From: Gammaproteobacteria bacterium
GTDB taxonomy: Bacteria; Pseudomonadota; Gammaproteobacteria; Pseudomonadales; Azotimanducaceae
Direction: 5' to 3'
Length of the DNA: 64,000 nucleotides
Assembly: GCA_009846005.1 (NCBI GenBank)
Contig: VXYL01000068.1
Coordinates: 215,581 to 279,580, forward strand
Under the pieces are notes generated by a model. That model saw only the letters and a program-made list of their open reading frames with translations. It did no database searches and was not told the origin of the DNA. The position numbers and the translations under genes are program-made. Of this stretch, positions 36,633 through 46,130 are shown piece after piece; position 1 is the first letter of the stretch; each line of letters begins with the position of its first letter.

Positions 36633-39600
36633 CTAGTCCAGCGGAACCCAGCGAATTGCGTCGGCGATCACCATCTCGCCGTCGGTCCGGTTGGAAATCT
36701 CGAGACGCACCTCCGGCGCAGCGAGTTCGAACTCGCCGACCTTGTTCCACCCCGTGTCCGCCGCGGCGCCGTCGAAGTCGACACGCGTCGGCTTGCCATC
36801 CGCGACGAGTGTCATGTCGAAGGAGCCCAGCGTGCCGTACATGGTCGTCGTACCCCATCCCATGTGCGCTTCCCGTTTCGGCACATGGAAGTCCAGCCGC
36901 CATCGGCCGGGCGTCGGCAATCGGGCGCTGAAGGCCGCCACCTCGCTACCGTCGCCACTACGTGCCCCCGCCACCGTACGGCGATACTTGCCCCAGCCCG
37001 ACAGGATACTGGCGCGGGTCCATTCGCCCGGTTCCCGATCCCACGCCGGTAGCCCTTGATCGAATTCGCGGGTGTCCGGTCCCGTCGATGCCGTTCCGCC
37101 GAGTCGCGTGTCCTCGCGACGGCGCTCTACGGAAAAACCGGGATCGAGGTCGTCGATCACGATCCCCACCGGTGTTGCGGGCAACCACGTGCTCGATCGT
37201 GCGCCGACGAAGGGCTCGCGGGTCGCGAGATCGTGCTCGTCGAAGGCTCCCAGGTCGATCAGGAGGGGGATGCGGTTCAGAGCGAGGTACGGCTCGAGCA
37301 GGACAGTCTGCGGCGATTCGGCGCTCAGTATGCCGATTTCAACGGTGGTGTTGCCATCGAGGCGGACCGGCTCGCTGCGAGGATTCTGCGGACCGATGCC
37401 CAAGGAAAGGCGAACGAGACCCGGTGTCGGCTCGTCGTTCCTGACGTGCACGCGGATCTCGTATTGCGGTTGCGCATCGGCTGCCAGCGCGACGCGCTCA
37501 ACTTCTGCGCCGGATACTACGAAACCGGGCAGCGCGGTGTCGTTCAGCCAGTCGCCGACCAACCGCTCGATGTCGGCACCCGCAGCCGCTACCGCTGCTG
37601 CGAAGGCCGCGGCGTCGTAGGTGCCATCACCGTGACCGCGCAGGGTCGCCAGCAGCGTGGCGGTGCGATCCCTTCCCAGCCCGTCGGCAATCGAATGCGC
37701 GACGGCTTTGGCGCGCAACGCGAACGCACCGATGGCCCGCCGGGTGTCGTTCGCAAAGTCCATCTCGGCGAGGGACGCGTCGAGTGCCCGCTCCCAAACC
37801 GACGATTGGGCAACGAAGGCCGGGCGGAATCCGGTCCAATCGCTGCTATCGCTCGCGAGTCCGTCGATCATCTGCACGACGGTGGCACCGAAACCGGCAT
37901 CCGCGTTCGCCAAGTGCGCCGTGTACATCGATGGGTTGGCGAGCCTCAACGTGTTGGGGTTCCTGAAGAGTTCGCGAGCGAGTTCCTCGCCAACGTAGTC
38001 CAGCGCGTGTGCGCCGGGGCCGTCTGCTGCGCTGGCGAAACTCACGAGATTTCGAGACCACGCGCGTAATGCGCTGCCGCTCGTGAAATCGTTCGAGAAC
38101 ATCCATTCGAGCCGCTGGATCTTCACCGCGTCCAATCCGCCGGGGTAGTTGGCGAACTGGCTTGGATCGTTGTAGAGCTGGACGTTGGCGTACGGGAAAC
38201 CGTGTTCCTTGATGAGCAGGAGGCCGGGCAATGCCGATGTCGTGTCGAGCCAATGGCCGCCGCCGTATTCGCGCAGGTGGGCAGGGACCTCGACGACGCT
38301 GAAGCCCGTGTACGGATAGGGGATTCCAAACGCTTCTGCATCGCGGAAGATCTGTTCGAGGCGCGAGCGCAAACGCTCGGTCACGTTCGCGTAGTAGTCG
38401 AGGTTGCGCAGATGGGCCGGGTGGAGCAGGAGCTCGAGCTCGACGCCGTCCACCTCCATGGCGCGGCGTTCGAAGCGCGCCGCGAAGAGCCCCAGCTTCG
38501 GCACGCCCGCCCCCGGGCGGAATCGGTACCGGCCGGTACCGAGCGTTTCGCGCCGGCCGGGTGCCGCGACGAGCCATCCCCCGGGGACATCGACGGTCAG
38601 CTCGACCGTCGGAGCGTGCCCGCGGGATGCGTCGTCGAGGTTCGCGCCGGGGACGGGTAGCCAGCGTATTGCGGGCATCAGGGCAACGTAGTGGTTTTCG
38701 AAGATTCCGCCCGCGGTACCCAGCCAGAGAATCGCGTTGCGGCTCGACTCGCGACGCCAGTCGACGACGCTGTCCAGGTAGGCGAAGTCCGGGTCGGGGA
38801 TGCCCGAGGCTTGCAGGGTCAACCTGACCTCGGTTCCCGACGCCAACGGTGCGCCCGGTCGCACTCGGAGCACGCCGTGCTCGTGCTGGAACGGCGTCGC
38901 GATGTCGTCGAGGCGCAGATCGGCGACTTCGAGACCGGGGTTGAAGCTGAAGAGAAGTGCGGATAGATCCTCTGGTGCTTGCACCGACATCTCGAGATCG
39001 AGGCGCAGGTTTTGCCCCGGATCGATGGCGACGTTAGCCGCCAGGTGCTCGATTCGAGGCACGGGTTCGTTGGCTGCCGCTTGGTGGGCGGCGAGCCAAG
39101 CGTCGCGCAGGTGAATCCTGTCGATGCAGCCCAGTACGACAGTCCCGATGCCGAGTGCCCCCAGAGCCGCTGGCAGGACGCCGAGCAGCAACCGGGAGTT
39201 GCGCGAACGCCCGTCGGGTCGCGGGTACAGCGCGGCCGTCCATATTGCCAAGCCAGCCGCGAGCGTGAGCATGGAAGCCCGGTGCAGAAAGGTCGCAAGG
39301 TCGGGCAGGCGAGGCGCCAAGTCCGAAGCCCAGTTGTCGTGGATATAGAGGAGCGACACGGCGGGCAGCAGGTAGCCCGGCACTTGCGCGAAGGTCCACA
39401 TGTGGGTGCCGATCAAGCCGAGCGCCGCCACGGCGACGACCAACCGATTGCGCAGACCGGCGGCGATTGCGAACACGATGCCGCACCAGAGGATCAACGC
39501 GGGTACGGCGTCCAGGAAGAAGAACACGAACGTCGCCACCGGTTCGATGGGATGGACCCCCCATCCAACCGCCCGCCCGATCGTTCCCACGGCCTGGGTC

Positions 39601-40007
39601 AGGAGCAAGACGCCAAAAAGAGGGAGACAGATGGCGAGCACGACGGCACAGAGCCGACCGGCGACAAGCGCCATGTTGGAGAGGGGGCGCGAGTCGACCG
39701 CCTCCGCGACCCGTTCGCGTTGGTCCCGGTGGCGTAGGTCGAAGGCGAGGAAGACCATTGCCGCCATGAAGAACCACAGCACGTAGCTGTTGAAATACGC
39801 GGTCGTGAATCGCGGCAGCGCGTTCCCGGCGTTCAAGGAGGAGAACGACGACGTCGCGTGCAGATAGGAGTAGTACCAATAGGCCATGCCGACGACGACG
39901 ATGCCGAGCGCCAGGAACAGCCACGTGCGCACGAGCCGGCGCAGAGTGCGCAGTTCGGCAAGGGCGACCGCGAGCCATTCGAACAATCCGCGCGGGAGTG
40001 AGCGCAT
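36633..40007 (-). CDS. ABC-2 membrane / catalytically degenerate M1-like / golvesin-like protein (copy C)
   Basis: 1124 residues, second in the tandem operon, 9 bases before copy B. Architecture as in its siblings: membrane block about 25-315 (RDQRERVAEAVDSRPLSNMALVAGR between helices), M1-like region about 320-815 (IPYPYTGFSVVEVPAHLREY, LPGLLLIKEHGFPY; no HEXXH) and golvesin-like end about 930-1124 (IVIDDLDPGFSVE, GWGKYRRTVAG, WNKVGEFEL). The region LARELFRNPN replaces the stretch where active M1 enzymes show the third zinc ligand. No ABC ATPase accompanies it. It is intact, with normal codon use for the region. Confidence 0.85.
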   Translation of the reverse strand: MRSLPRGLFEWLAVALAELRTLRRLVRTWLFLALGIVVVGMAYWYYSYLHATSSFSSLNAGNALPRFTTAYFNSYVLWFFMAAMVFLAFDLRHRDQRERVAEAVDSRPLSNMALVAGRLCAVVLAICLPLFGVLLLTQAVGTIGRAVGWGVHPIEPVATFVFFFLDAVPALILWCGIVFAIAAGLRNRLVVAVAALGLIGTHMWTFAQVPGYLLPAVSLLYIHDNWASDLAPRLPDLATFLHRASMLTLAAGLAIWTAALYPRPDGRSRNSRLLLGVLPAALGALGIGTVVLGCIDRIHLRDAWLAAHQAAANEPVPRIEHLAANVAIDPGQNLRLDLEMSVQAPEDLSALLFSFNPGLEVADLRLDDIATPFQHEHGVLRVRPGAPLASGTEVRLTLQASGIPDPDFAYLDSVVDWRRESSRNAILWLGTAGGIFENHYVALMPAIRWLPVPGANLDDASRGHAPTVELTVDVPGGWLVAAPGRRETLGTGRYRFRPGAGVPKLGLFAARFERRAMEVDGVELELLLHPAHLRNLDYYANVTERLRSRLEQIFRDAEAFGIPYPYTGFSVVEVPAHLREYGGGHWLDTTSALPGLLLIKEHGFPYANVQLYNDPSQFANYPGGLDAVKIQRLEWMFSNDFTSGSALRAWSRNLVSFASAADGPGAHALDYVGEELARELFRNPNTLRLANPSMYTAHLANADAGFGATVVQMIDGLASDSSDWTGFRPAFVAQSSVWERALDASLAEMDFANDTRRAIGAFALRAKAVAHSIADGLGRDRTATLLATLRGHGDGTYDAAAFAAAVAAAGADIERLVGDWLNDTALPGFVVSGAEVERVALAADAQPQYEIRVHVRNDEPTPGLVRLSLGIGPQNPRSEPVRLDGNTTVEIGILSAESPQTVLLEPYLALNRIPLLIDLGAFDEHDLATREPFVGARSSTWLPATPVGIVIDDLDPGFSVERRREDTRLGGTASTGPDTREFDQGLPAWDREPGEWTRASILSGWGKYRRTVAGARSGDGSEVAAFSARLPTPGRWRLDFHVPKREAHMGWGTTTMYGTLGSFDMTLVADGKPTRVDFDGAAADTGWNKVGEFELAAPEVRLEISNRTDGEMVIADAIRWVPLD

Positions 40008-40013
40008 GGCCGA

Positions 40014-43000
40014 TCAGTCCAGCGGCGCCCAACGGATCGCATCCGCGATTACCATTTCGCCGTCGGTTCGGCTGGAGACCTCGAGTCGCACCGTAGTCGA
40101 GCTGAATTCGAACTCGCCGACCTTGTTCCAGCCTGGTTCAGCCGCCGCGCCGTCGAAGGCGATGGGAGTCCTCTTCCCATCCGCGACGAGTGTCATGCCG
40201 TAGGAACCGAGCGAGCCGTAGGCCCAGGGCACGCCTTGGATGTCGGGTGCCGGATTCGGCAGGTGGTAGCCCAGTTGCCAACGGCCCGGCCGGGGCAACT
40301 CGGCTGCGAATACCGCGACTTGAGATCCGTCGCCCGCGACGGCTCCAGCGACAGTGTGCCGGTACTTGCCCCAACTCGAACCGAGCGTGGTTCGACTCCA
40401 CTCGCCCGGTGTGCGCGTATATGTCGGCAATCCCTGGTCGAGTTGCCGTTGATTGGGGCCTGCGTCAGCCGCATGCCAGGACTTGAGATTGGCTGGATCG
40501 CCGCGTGTCTCAACCGTGAATCCGCCGTCGAGGTCGTCTATGACGATGCCCCGAAGGCGCTCGGGCATCCAGGAACTGGGCTCGACACCGACAAACGGTT
40601 CGCGATCCAACGGGTTTTCTTCGTCGATCCCGTCATCGAGTGCAACCGGTACGCGCATACGGTTCCGCGATAGGTACGGTTCCACCCAAAGCCGAATCGG
40701 CGGTCTCTCGGTTACCACTCCGATGTCCACCGACGTGTTACCCGGGATACGGATTGGCTCGGTCGAACGCCCCGTGAAACGAGGCGTCACGCGGATCAAC
40801 CCGGCGACCGGCTCGTCGTTGCGAACGCTGACACGCGTCTCGTAGCGGGGCGCGCCGTCGTCGTCGGCGACGCGAACCGTTTGGGCGGGAGACGCGATGA
40901 AGCCCGGCAGCGCGGCGTCGTTTAGCCAGTCGCCGAGCAGGAGGTCGGGGTCGGCGCCGACCTCGGCGAGCGCTGCCGCGAAATCGTCAGCGTCGTACGC
41001 GGCACCGGTGTGGCGGTGGCGCAGTGTGGCCAGCAGCATGGCGGTACGCTCGTGGCCGAGACTGTCGAGGATGACGTTGGCCGCGGCATCGCCGCGCAGC
41101 GTGTGCGCCTCCATCGCCCGTCTCGGATCCCGTTCCATGTCCATACCCGTAAGGGATGCTCCGATAACCCGTTGCCACACCAGTGGGTCTGAGTAGTCCA
41201 GCGAGTAGCGGAAGCCATTCCAGTCGGGTGACACGGGCGCGAGCAACGTCTCCGCCATTCCGGTCACAGTGACACCGAACCCGGCTTCGATGTCCCGGAC
41301 GTGCGCGGTGAAGCTGCCATCGATCGGCAGCACCAAGCTGGGATTGGCCAACAGCGCCTGGCCCAGTTTCTGGCAGACGTGGTCCAACGCAAGGGCGCCA
41401 GGGCCGGAAGCGGACGTCTGGAAGGAAACCAGATTCCGGGCGACCCCCCTGAGCACATGCGAGCTGTTTTCGTCCATGCTCAATCCCAATTCCACCATCA
41501 TCGCCAGCATCTCCGGTGTACCTCGGTCACCGAACCGGGCGAAATTCACGTAAGGAAAGCCCGGTTCCTTCAGCAACAGCATGCCGGGCAATTCCAAGAC
41601 GGTATCGAGCCGCCATCCGCCACCGTACGCCTGCAGGTGCGCGGGCACCTCAACCACCGAGAAGCCGTCGTAGGGATAGGCGATGCCAAGATGGGCTGGC
41701 TCGTTGACGAGCGACGCGAGGCGGGACCGGAGCGGTTCCACGATGTCGGCCAACACCCGGAGGTTCTTCAAGTGTCCGGGATGGAGCAGAACCTCGAACT
41801 CGACGTCCTCGAGTTCGATCATGCGCCGCTCGAAACGTGCCGCCAGTAGGGCCACCTGGGACACGGGTGCCGGTGGACGGAAGCGAAACAGGCCGTCGGC
41901 GTTGGCCACACGCCGTCCCGGGCCCGCGACCAGCCACCCGTCCGGAACGTCAACCGTTAGATCGATGGTGGGAAAGTGGCCTTGGGATGCCCCGGTGAGA
42001 TTCGGTCCGGGCGCGGGCAGCCACCGCAGACCCGGCATCAAGGCGACATAGCGCCGCTCGAATATGCCGGCTGCCGTCCCGAGCCAGAGAATCTGGTTTC
42101 GAGCCACCTCGGCCCGCCAATCGACGGCGCTGTCGAGATAGGCGAAGTCCGGGTCGGGTATGCCGCCCGCACTCAGTTTCAGCGAGGCCGGTGATCCACT
42201 GGAGAGCGGCATGGTGGGCTCGACCGTCAACAGGCCCGACTCGTGCCGGAAGGGCGTCTCCCGGTCGTTCAGCCACACTGCCGCGACACGAAGACCGGGA
42301 TTCAAGCTGAACAAGAGGACGTCGAGGTCTTGCTGCGACGGACACTCGATCAGCAATTCGAGATCGAGGCGCAGTTCCCGGCCTGGATCGATGTCGACGT
42401 CCCCCGCGACGTGCCGCAGCAACGGAATCGCCTGGCCCGCTACCGCCTCGTGGGCAGCGAGCCAGGTACGGCGCGCCTGGAATTGGTCCACACAGCGTAA
42501 AACCACGGCGACGATACAGACAGCGCCAAGGACTGCGAACACGGTGCCTGCCAGCCAGCGCCGACGGCGCGAACCCCCGTCGGCGCGCGGGTACGACGCA
42601 GCCGCCCACGCCAAAAAACCAGCTGCCAGTAGGAGCATTGACGCGCGGTGCAACACCGTAAGCGCGTCGGGAAGTCGCGGCGCAAGGTCCGATGCCCAGT
42701 TGTCGTGGATATAGTGCAGCGAGACGGCGGGAAGCAGATATACCGGAACGAACGCGTAGCACCACATGTGCGCCACGAGCAACGCCAAGGCGGTTACGGC
42801 CACAACTAGGCGATTGGGCACCACGACGGCGAGGAACGCCACGATGGCGCCCCACAGTGTCAACGCGGGGATGCTGTCGACCAACAGCAACATCACCGCC
42901 ATCACGGGTTCGAGCGGGTGGCCGGCCCAACCCATCGCCCCGCCGACGGTTGCAGAGATCTGGATCAGGAGCAGGGCGGCGCAGAGAACGACAAGGATGG

Positions 43001-43382
43001 CGGCCACCGTGGCGAACAATCGGCCGCCGAGCAGGACCAGGTTGGAGAATGGGCGTGAATCCAGCGCTTCCCCAATGCGTTCGCGTTCGTCCTGGCCGCG
43101 GGCGTCGAACGAAACGAAGACGACGGCAGTCATGAAGAACCAGAGGATGTAGCTCGCGAAATACGGCGTTGCGAACCTCGGCAAGATCGTCGCGTCCAAG
43201 TCCGGCATGCGGTTTTGGATGTAGGAGTAGTAGACGTACGCGGCGGCAATGACGGCGATGCCGAGGAAGGCGAAGACCCAGAACCGGGCCAGCCGCCGCA
43301 GCGATCGGAATTGGGCGGCCACGACGGCACGACAGTGGTGCAGACCTTGCCGGAAGCCCGAATGGGTCACTACATCGAGCAT
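40014..43382 (-). CDS. ABC-2 membrane / catalytically degenerate M1-like / golvesin-like protein (copy D)
   Basis: 1122 residues, first gene of the tandem operon and 6 bases before copy C. A GGGAGG site precedes the ATG at about 11 bases. Membrane block about 25-320 (ARGQDERERIGEALDSRPFSNL), M1-like region about 325-815 (IAYPYDGFSVVEVPAHLQAY, LPGMLLLKEPGFPYVNF, where the His of EHGF is replaced by Pro; no HEXXH) and the golvesin-like domain at the end (IVIDDLDGGFTVE, SWGKYRHTVAGAVAGDGS). It has the most divergent N-terminus of the four. A divergent SRPBCC-PDZ gene starts 76 bases away, so the two transcription units share a regulatory gap. Confidence 0.85.
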   Translation of the reverse strand: MLDVVTHSGFRQGLHHCRAVVAAQFRSLRRLARFWVFAFLGIAVIAAAYVYYSYIQNRMPDLDATILPRFATPYFASYILWFFMTAVVFVSFDARGQDERERIGEALDSRPFSNLVLLGGRLFATVAAILVVLCAALLLIQISATVGGAMGWAGHPLEPVMAVMLLLVDSIPALTLWGAIVAFLAVVVPNRLVVAVTALALLVAHMWCYAFVPVYLLPAVSLHYIHDNWASDLAPRLPDALTVLHRASMLLLAAGFLAWAAASYPRADGGSRRRRWLAGTVFAVLGAVCIVAVVLRCVDQFQARRTWLAAHEAVAGQAIPLLRHVAGDVDIDPGRELRLDLELLIECPSQQDLDVLLFSLNPGLRVAAVWLNDRETPFRHESGLLTVEPTMPLSSGSPASLKLSAGGIPDPDFAYLDSAVDWRAEVARNQILWLGTAAGIFERRYVALMPGLRWLPAPGPNLTGASQGHFPTIDLTVDVPDGWLVAGPGRRVANADGLFRFRPPAPVSQVALLAARFERRMIELEDVEFEVLLHPGHLKNLRVLADIVEPLRSRLASLVNEPAHLGIAYPYDGFSVVEVPAHLQAYGGGWRLDTVLELPGMLLLKEPGFPYVNFARFGDRGTPEMLAMMVELGLSMDENSSHVLRGVARNLVSFQTSASGPGALALDHVCQKLGQALLANPSLVLPIDGSFTAHVRDIEAGFGVTVTGMAETLLAPVSPDWNGFRYSLDYSDPLVWQRVIGASLTGMDMERDPRRAMEAHTLRGDAAANVILDSLGHERTAMLLATLRHRHTGAAYDADDFAAALAEVGADPDLLLGDWLNDAALPGFIASPAQTVRVADDDGAPRYETRVSVRNDEPVAGLIRVTPRFTGRSTEPIRIPGNTSVDIGVVTERPPIRLWVEPYLSRNRMRVPVALDDGIDEENPLDREPFVGVEPSSWMPERLRGIVIDDLDGGFTVETRGDPANLKSWHAADAGPNQRQLDQGLPTYTRTPGEWSRTTLGSSWGKYRHTVAGAVAGDGSQVAVFAAELPRPGRWQLGYHLPNPAPDIQGVPWAYGSLGSYGMTLVADGKRTPIAFDGAAAEPGWNKVGEFEFSSTTVRLEVSSRTDGEMVIADAIRWAPLD

Positions 43383-43458
43383 GAACTATGATGCCTCCCA
43401 TCTCACCGAGCCCGGAAGCTTAAGCCGTCGGGCCCAAAGTAGTACCTCACGCTACGGG

Positions 43459-44181
43459 ATGGTCAAGCGCTTTTCTCGTGCCTGCGGCAGGGTGGACTGT
43501 TTTGGCCAGTTGGGCGACAGACTGGACGTGGTCGAGCTGAACGAGAGCTTCAATGTGTTTCTGCCGTTGTCGGCGGTGTGGGAACGACTCCGCCTACCTT
43601 TCGAGAGCTCGGCGGGAAGATGCCGGGTACCCGGGTTTCCGAGCATCGACGGCGACCCCGGCTGTCTCCTCCTAGTGGAAGACGACGAGCCGCAGAAGAG
43701 ACTCGCCGGCACCAAGGCGGACCAACCCTGTGCCGGAACAAGGATAGACATCGAGATCGGGCCGGCCAACGCCAGCGGCTGGCCAACCCGGTTGAGCCTG
43801 GCCCAATCTGGCTTCGAGGCCCCGCTTGCCGATCTGCCGGACTTCCTGAACGCGCATTGGCGGCGCATCGTTGCCGACTTCCGCCTGTACGTCGAACACG
43901 GCGTAACGGCGCCACCGGCAGCGTGGCGCGCGAGCCTCGGGGCTACGACCCGCGAGACGCCGACAGGTCTCGCGGTCAGGGACGTGGAGCCGGAAGCCTA
44001 TGCCGACTGTTGCGGAATGCAGGAAGACGACATCCTGCTAACACTGGCCGGCGTACGCATACTCGACACGGCGGAACTGTGGACGGTGCTCTCGATGCTG
44101 GCGCCCGGCGACCTGGCGACGGCTACCTGGGTCAGGGAGGGTGCCGTGCTGGAATCGGAGAGTATTCTCGGAGGCTATTAG
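43459..44181 (+). CDS. SRPBCC (AHSA1-like) domain fused to PDZ domain
   Basis: A 240-residue cytoplasmic protein with no signal peptide. About 15-140 fits the START/Bet v1 (SRPBCC) fold of the AHSA1 type: it opens VVELNESFNVFLPLSAVWERL and ends with the long helix FLNAHWRRIVADFRLYVEHG. About 155-235 is a PDZ domain (PTGLAVRDVEPEAYADCCGMQEDDILLTLAGVRI in part). ATG 43459 is chosen to leave room for divergent promoters; an ATG at 43381 is open but would collide with copy D. Its TAG stop overlaps the convergent kinase stop. The combination suggests ligand sensing tied to peptide-tail binding. Its link to the divergent operon is inference. Confidence 0.7.
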   Translation: MVKRFSRACGRVDCFGQLGDRLDVVELNESFNVFLPLSAVWERLRLPFESSAGRCRVPGFPSIDGDPGCLLLVEDDEPQKRLAGTKADQPCAGTRIDIEIGPANASGWPTRLSLAQSGFEAPLADLPDFLNAHWRRIVADFRLYVEHGVTAPPAAWRASLGATTRETPTGLAVRDVEPEAYADCCGMQEDDILLTLAGVRILDTAELWTVLSMLAPGDLATATWVREGAVLESESILGGY

Positions 44182-45182
44182 CCGCGCGGCCCGGAATGGC
44201 GCGACCAGTGGTCCGCGACCTCGAGCATCTCACGGGCTTCTTCCTCGATCCCGAGTTCGAGCAGGTGCAATCCGGTGGACACCCGTTCCATGAATCCCCA
44301 TTGCCAAATCGCCCGTTCGTCGACTGCGCAAAGCTCCGCAAGGTAGGCGCATCGTCCCCGTCCGCGCCGTACCGGCGCATCGCGCAGTTCAGTACTAAAG
44401 CCCCGCATTGGCACGGCCAGATCGCAGGCGGGTTCGGCCAGGAGCCCGTCGGGATCAACGAACTTGCATGGAATCCCGGGTTTGCAGTCTTGGCCGCAAA
44501 CGAGGAGCAGGTTGTGCTCGTGCGCATCGGCATGCACCAGAACGGTCGTCGCGCTCAGGTGGGCATCGGCGCGCTCGGCGGCGAAATCGAGCGCCCGGTC
44601 GCGCGTGCGTCGGGCGCAGGGCTGGCCAAGGCGTTGCCAGGAATGATCGATGAATTCCGAGAGCCAGGTCGCCTTCCATGCTCCGGTGGGAATCGAGTCG
44701 CCATCCACCGGCGCATGCCAGAGTTCCTTGAGCGTCCGGCAGATGGCGTCGATCTGCTCGCTGACCGACCACCCAAGGTCCGCGATGCAGGGGCCAAGCC
44801 GCTCCATCAGCAGGGCGCGGTGATCGTCGGAGGCGGCGTAGAGCGTGGCCAGTCCGCGACCCCGGGACAATTCGTAGGTCCGCGCCTCGCCTTCGAAGTC
44901 GTCGTTTCCCGGCATCCTGATCTTCAATACGGCGTCGGTGCCGTCCTGCTGCCGGACGGCGAGCACGAGGCTCTCGGAACCACCGGGCAAAGCATCCCCG
45001 ATGCTCAGATTCCAACCATCGGCCAACGCGCGCACCGTTTCGTCCAACTCCCGCATCCAACGCCGACCCGCATGGCCGGCCGCCTCGGCCCGGCTGCGTG
45101 CGGCGTCCGGCAACTCATTCTGCCAATGACCTGTCTGCCTCATTCGCATCGAGCGTCCGGTGATCGTGGACATCCTATTCAC
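44178..45182 (-). CDS. Aminoglycoside/hydroxyurea phosphotransferase-like kinase
   Basis: A 334-residue kinase-fold protein closest in motif pattern to the APH(6)/hydroxyurea kinase family. The nucleotide-lobe Lys is in AVLKIRMPG, the catalytic loop reads VLVHADAHEHNLLL (HxDxHxxN with Ala for Gly), and the metal-binding Asp is in FVDPDGLLAEPACDLA. Residues about 40-80 precede the fold. Members modify streptomycin or small alcohols, but many are housekeeping and the substrate cannot be told. The start is uncertain among Met1, Met4 and Met12. It overlaps the SRPBCC-PDZ gene tail-to-tail by four bases and is divergent from carbonic anhydrase. Confidence 0.8.
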   Translation of the reverse strand: MNRMSTITGRSMRMRQTGHWQNELPDAARSRAEAAGHAGRRWMRELDETVRALADGWNLSIGDALPGGSESLVLAVRQQDGTDAVLKIRMPGNDDFEGEARTYELSRGRGLATLYAASDDHRALLMERLGPCIADLGWSVSEQIDAICRTLKELWHAPVDGDSIPTGAWKATWLSEFIDHSWQRLGQPCARRTRDRALDFAAERADAHLSATTVLVHADAHEHNLLLVCGQDCKPGIPCKFVDPDGLLAEPACDLAVPMRGFSTELRDAPVRRGRGRCAYLAELCAVDERAIWQWGFMERVSTGLHLLELGIEEEAREMLEVADHWSRHSGPRG

Positions 45183-45310
45183 TCTAGGTTTCGAAAAGGC
45201 GCGCAGGACTCTTGCCGCCCGCTGGCCGACTCGGTGACACTGATGCGTTCACGTCGCTGCCAAGTCGAAGGCGAATGGTAGCGCGATGGGGGAGCGGGAC
45301 CGGTTCTGAT

Positions 45311-45997
45311 ATGGAGCCACCTTGGGGATACGGGCCGGAGGACGGCCCGGCGGTTTGGGGCCAGTTGAGCTCGGAGTACCTGCTCTGCGCCGTCGGCAAT
45401 CGTCAGTCGCCCATCGACATCGTGGGCGCGAAGCAAGCGGAGGTGCCCGCTGTGGTATTCCACTACCAGTCGATGATGCTCGAGGTCCAGCACAACGGAC
45501 ACACCGTCGAGGTGGCGTCCACGAGCGAGAATTGGATCGAGGTCGGCGGCGCACGGTACGACCTCACGCAGTTTCATTTCCACACGCCCGGCGAACACAC
45601 CGTCGAAGGGAGACCTTTCGACATGGAGGTCCACTTGGTGCACCAGGACGAAGAGGGCGCCTTGGCGGTTGTGGGCATGCTCGTTCGACGCGGCGGTGCA
45701 CACCCCGTTCTCGATGACTTGGCCGAGCAACTCCCCGAACCGGGCGAGTCGCTTGCCGTTGAGAAGAAGATCGCGGTAGCCGAACTGCTGCCCGAGGCGA
45801 GTCGGATCTTTCGCTACGAGGGTTCGCTGACCACCCCGCCATGCTCGGAGGGCGTGCAATGGTTCGTTTTCGAGACGCCCGTCGAGGTCTCCGCTGCCGC
45901 ACTCGCCGCGTTCGAGGCCGTCCTCGGCAACAACAGCCGCCCGGTGCAACCGTTGAACGGTCGGGAACTGCTGATTGACAAGGATCCCGCACCGTAA
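45311..45997 (+). CDS. Alpha-class carbonic anhydrase
   Basis: Zinc enzyme interconverting CO2 and bicarbonate. 228 residues from the ATG at 45311 (MEPPWGYGPEDGPAVWG). Family marks are NRQSPIDI, the zinc ligands His89 and His91 in QFHFHTPGEHT and His108 in MEVHLVH, TTPPCSEGVQW, and NNSRPVQPLNGR near the end. Bacterial alpha enzymes are usually periplasmic, but no clear signal peptide precedes this fold; upstream ATGs at 45275 and 45212 add only a basic, non-hydrophobic stretch. It may be cytoplasmic or the start may be unusual. Confidence 0.92.
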   Translation: MEPPWGYGPEDGPAVWGQLSSEYLLCAVGNRQSPIDIVGAKQAEVPAVVFHYQSMMLEVQHNGHTVEVASTSENWIEVGGARYDLTQFHFHTPGEHTVEGRPFDMEVHLVHQDEEGALAVVGMLVRRGGAHPVLDDLAEQLPEPGESLAVEKKIAVAELLPEASRIFRYEGSLTTPPCSEGVQWFVFETPVEVSAAALAAFEAVLGNNSRPVQPLNGRELLIDKDPAP

Positions 45998-46130
45998 CCG
46001 CGACCGCCAGGCCGCGAGTGGTCGAATTCGCACATCCCGATGGGGCGACCTCTGTAACGGCCCGAAGGCGCTCTGGCGGATGCTGTTCCGGTCGTCCGTC
46101 CGCGAGTCGTTTTCGTGGTACTTTCCTGTC

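Noticed and set aside
34348..36903. An 851-codon open frame antisense-register to copy B
   Set aside because: It is on the same strand in another frame of a gene with clear paralogues; its product is Arg/Pro/Gly-rich, as expected for a GC-rich shadow frame.
41950..43401. A 483-codon open frame over copy D
   Set aside because: Shadow frame of copy D with low-complexity Arg-rich translation and no recognisable domain.
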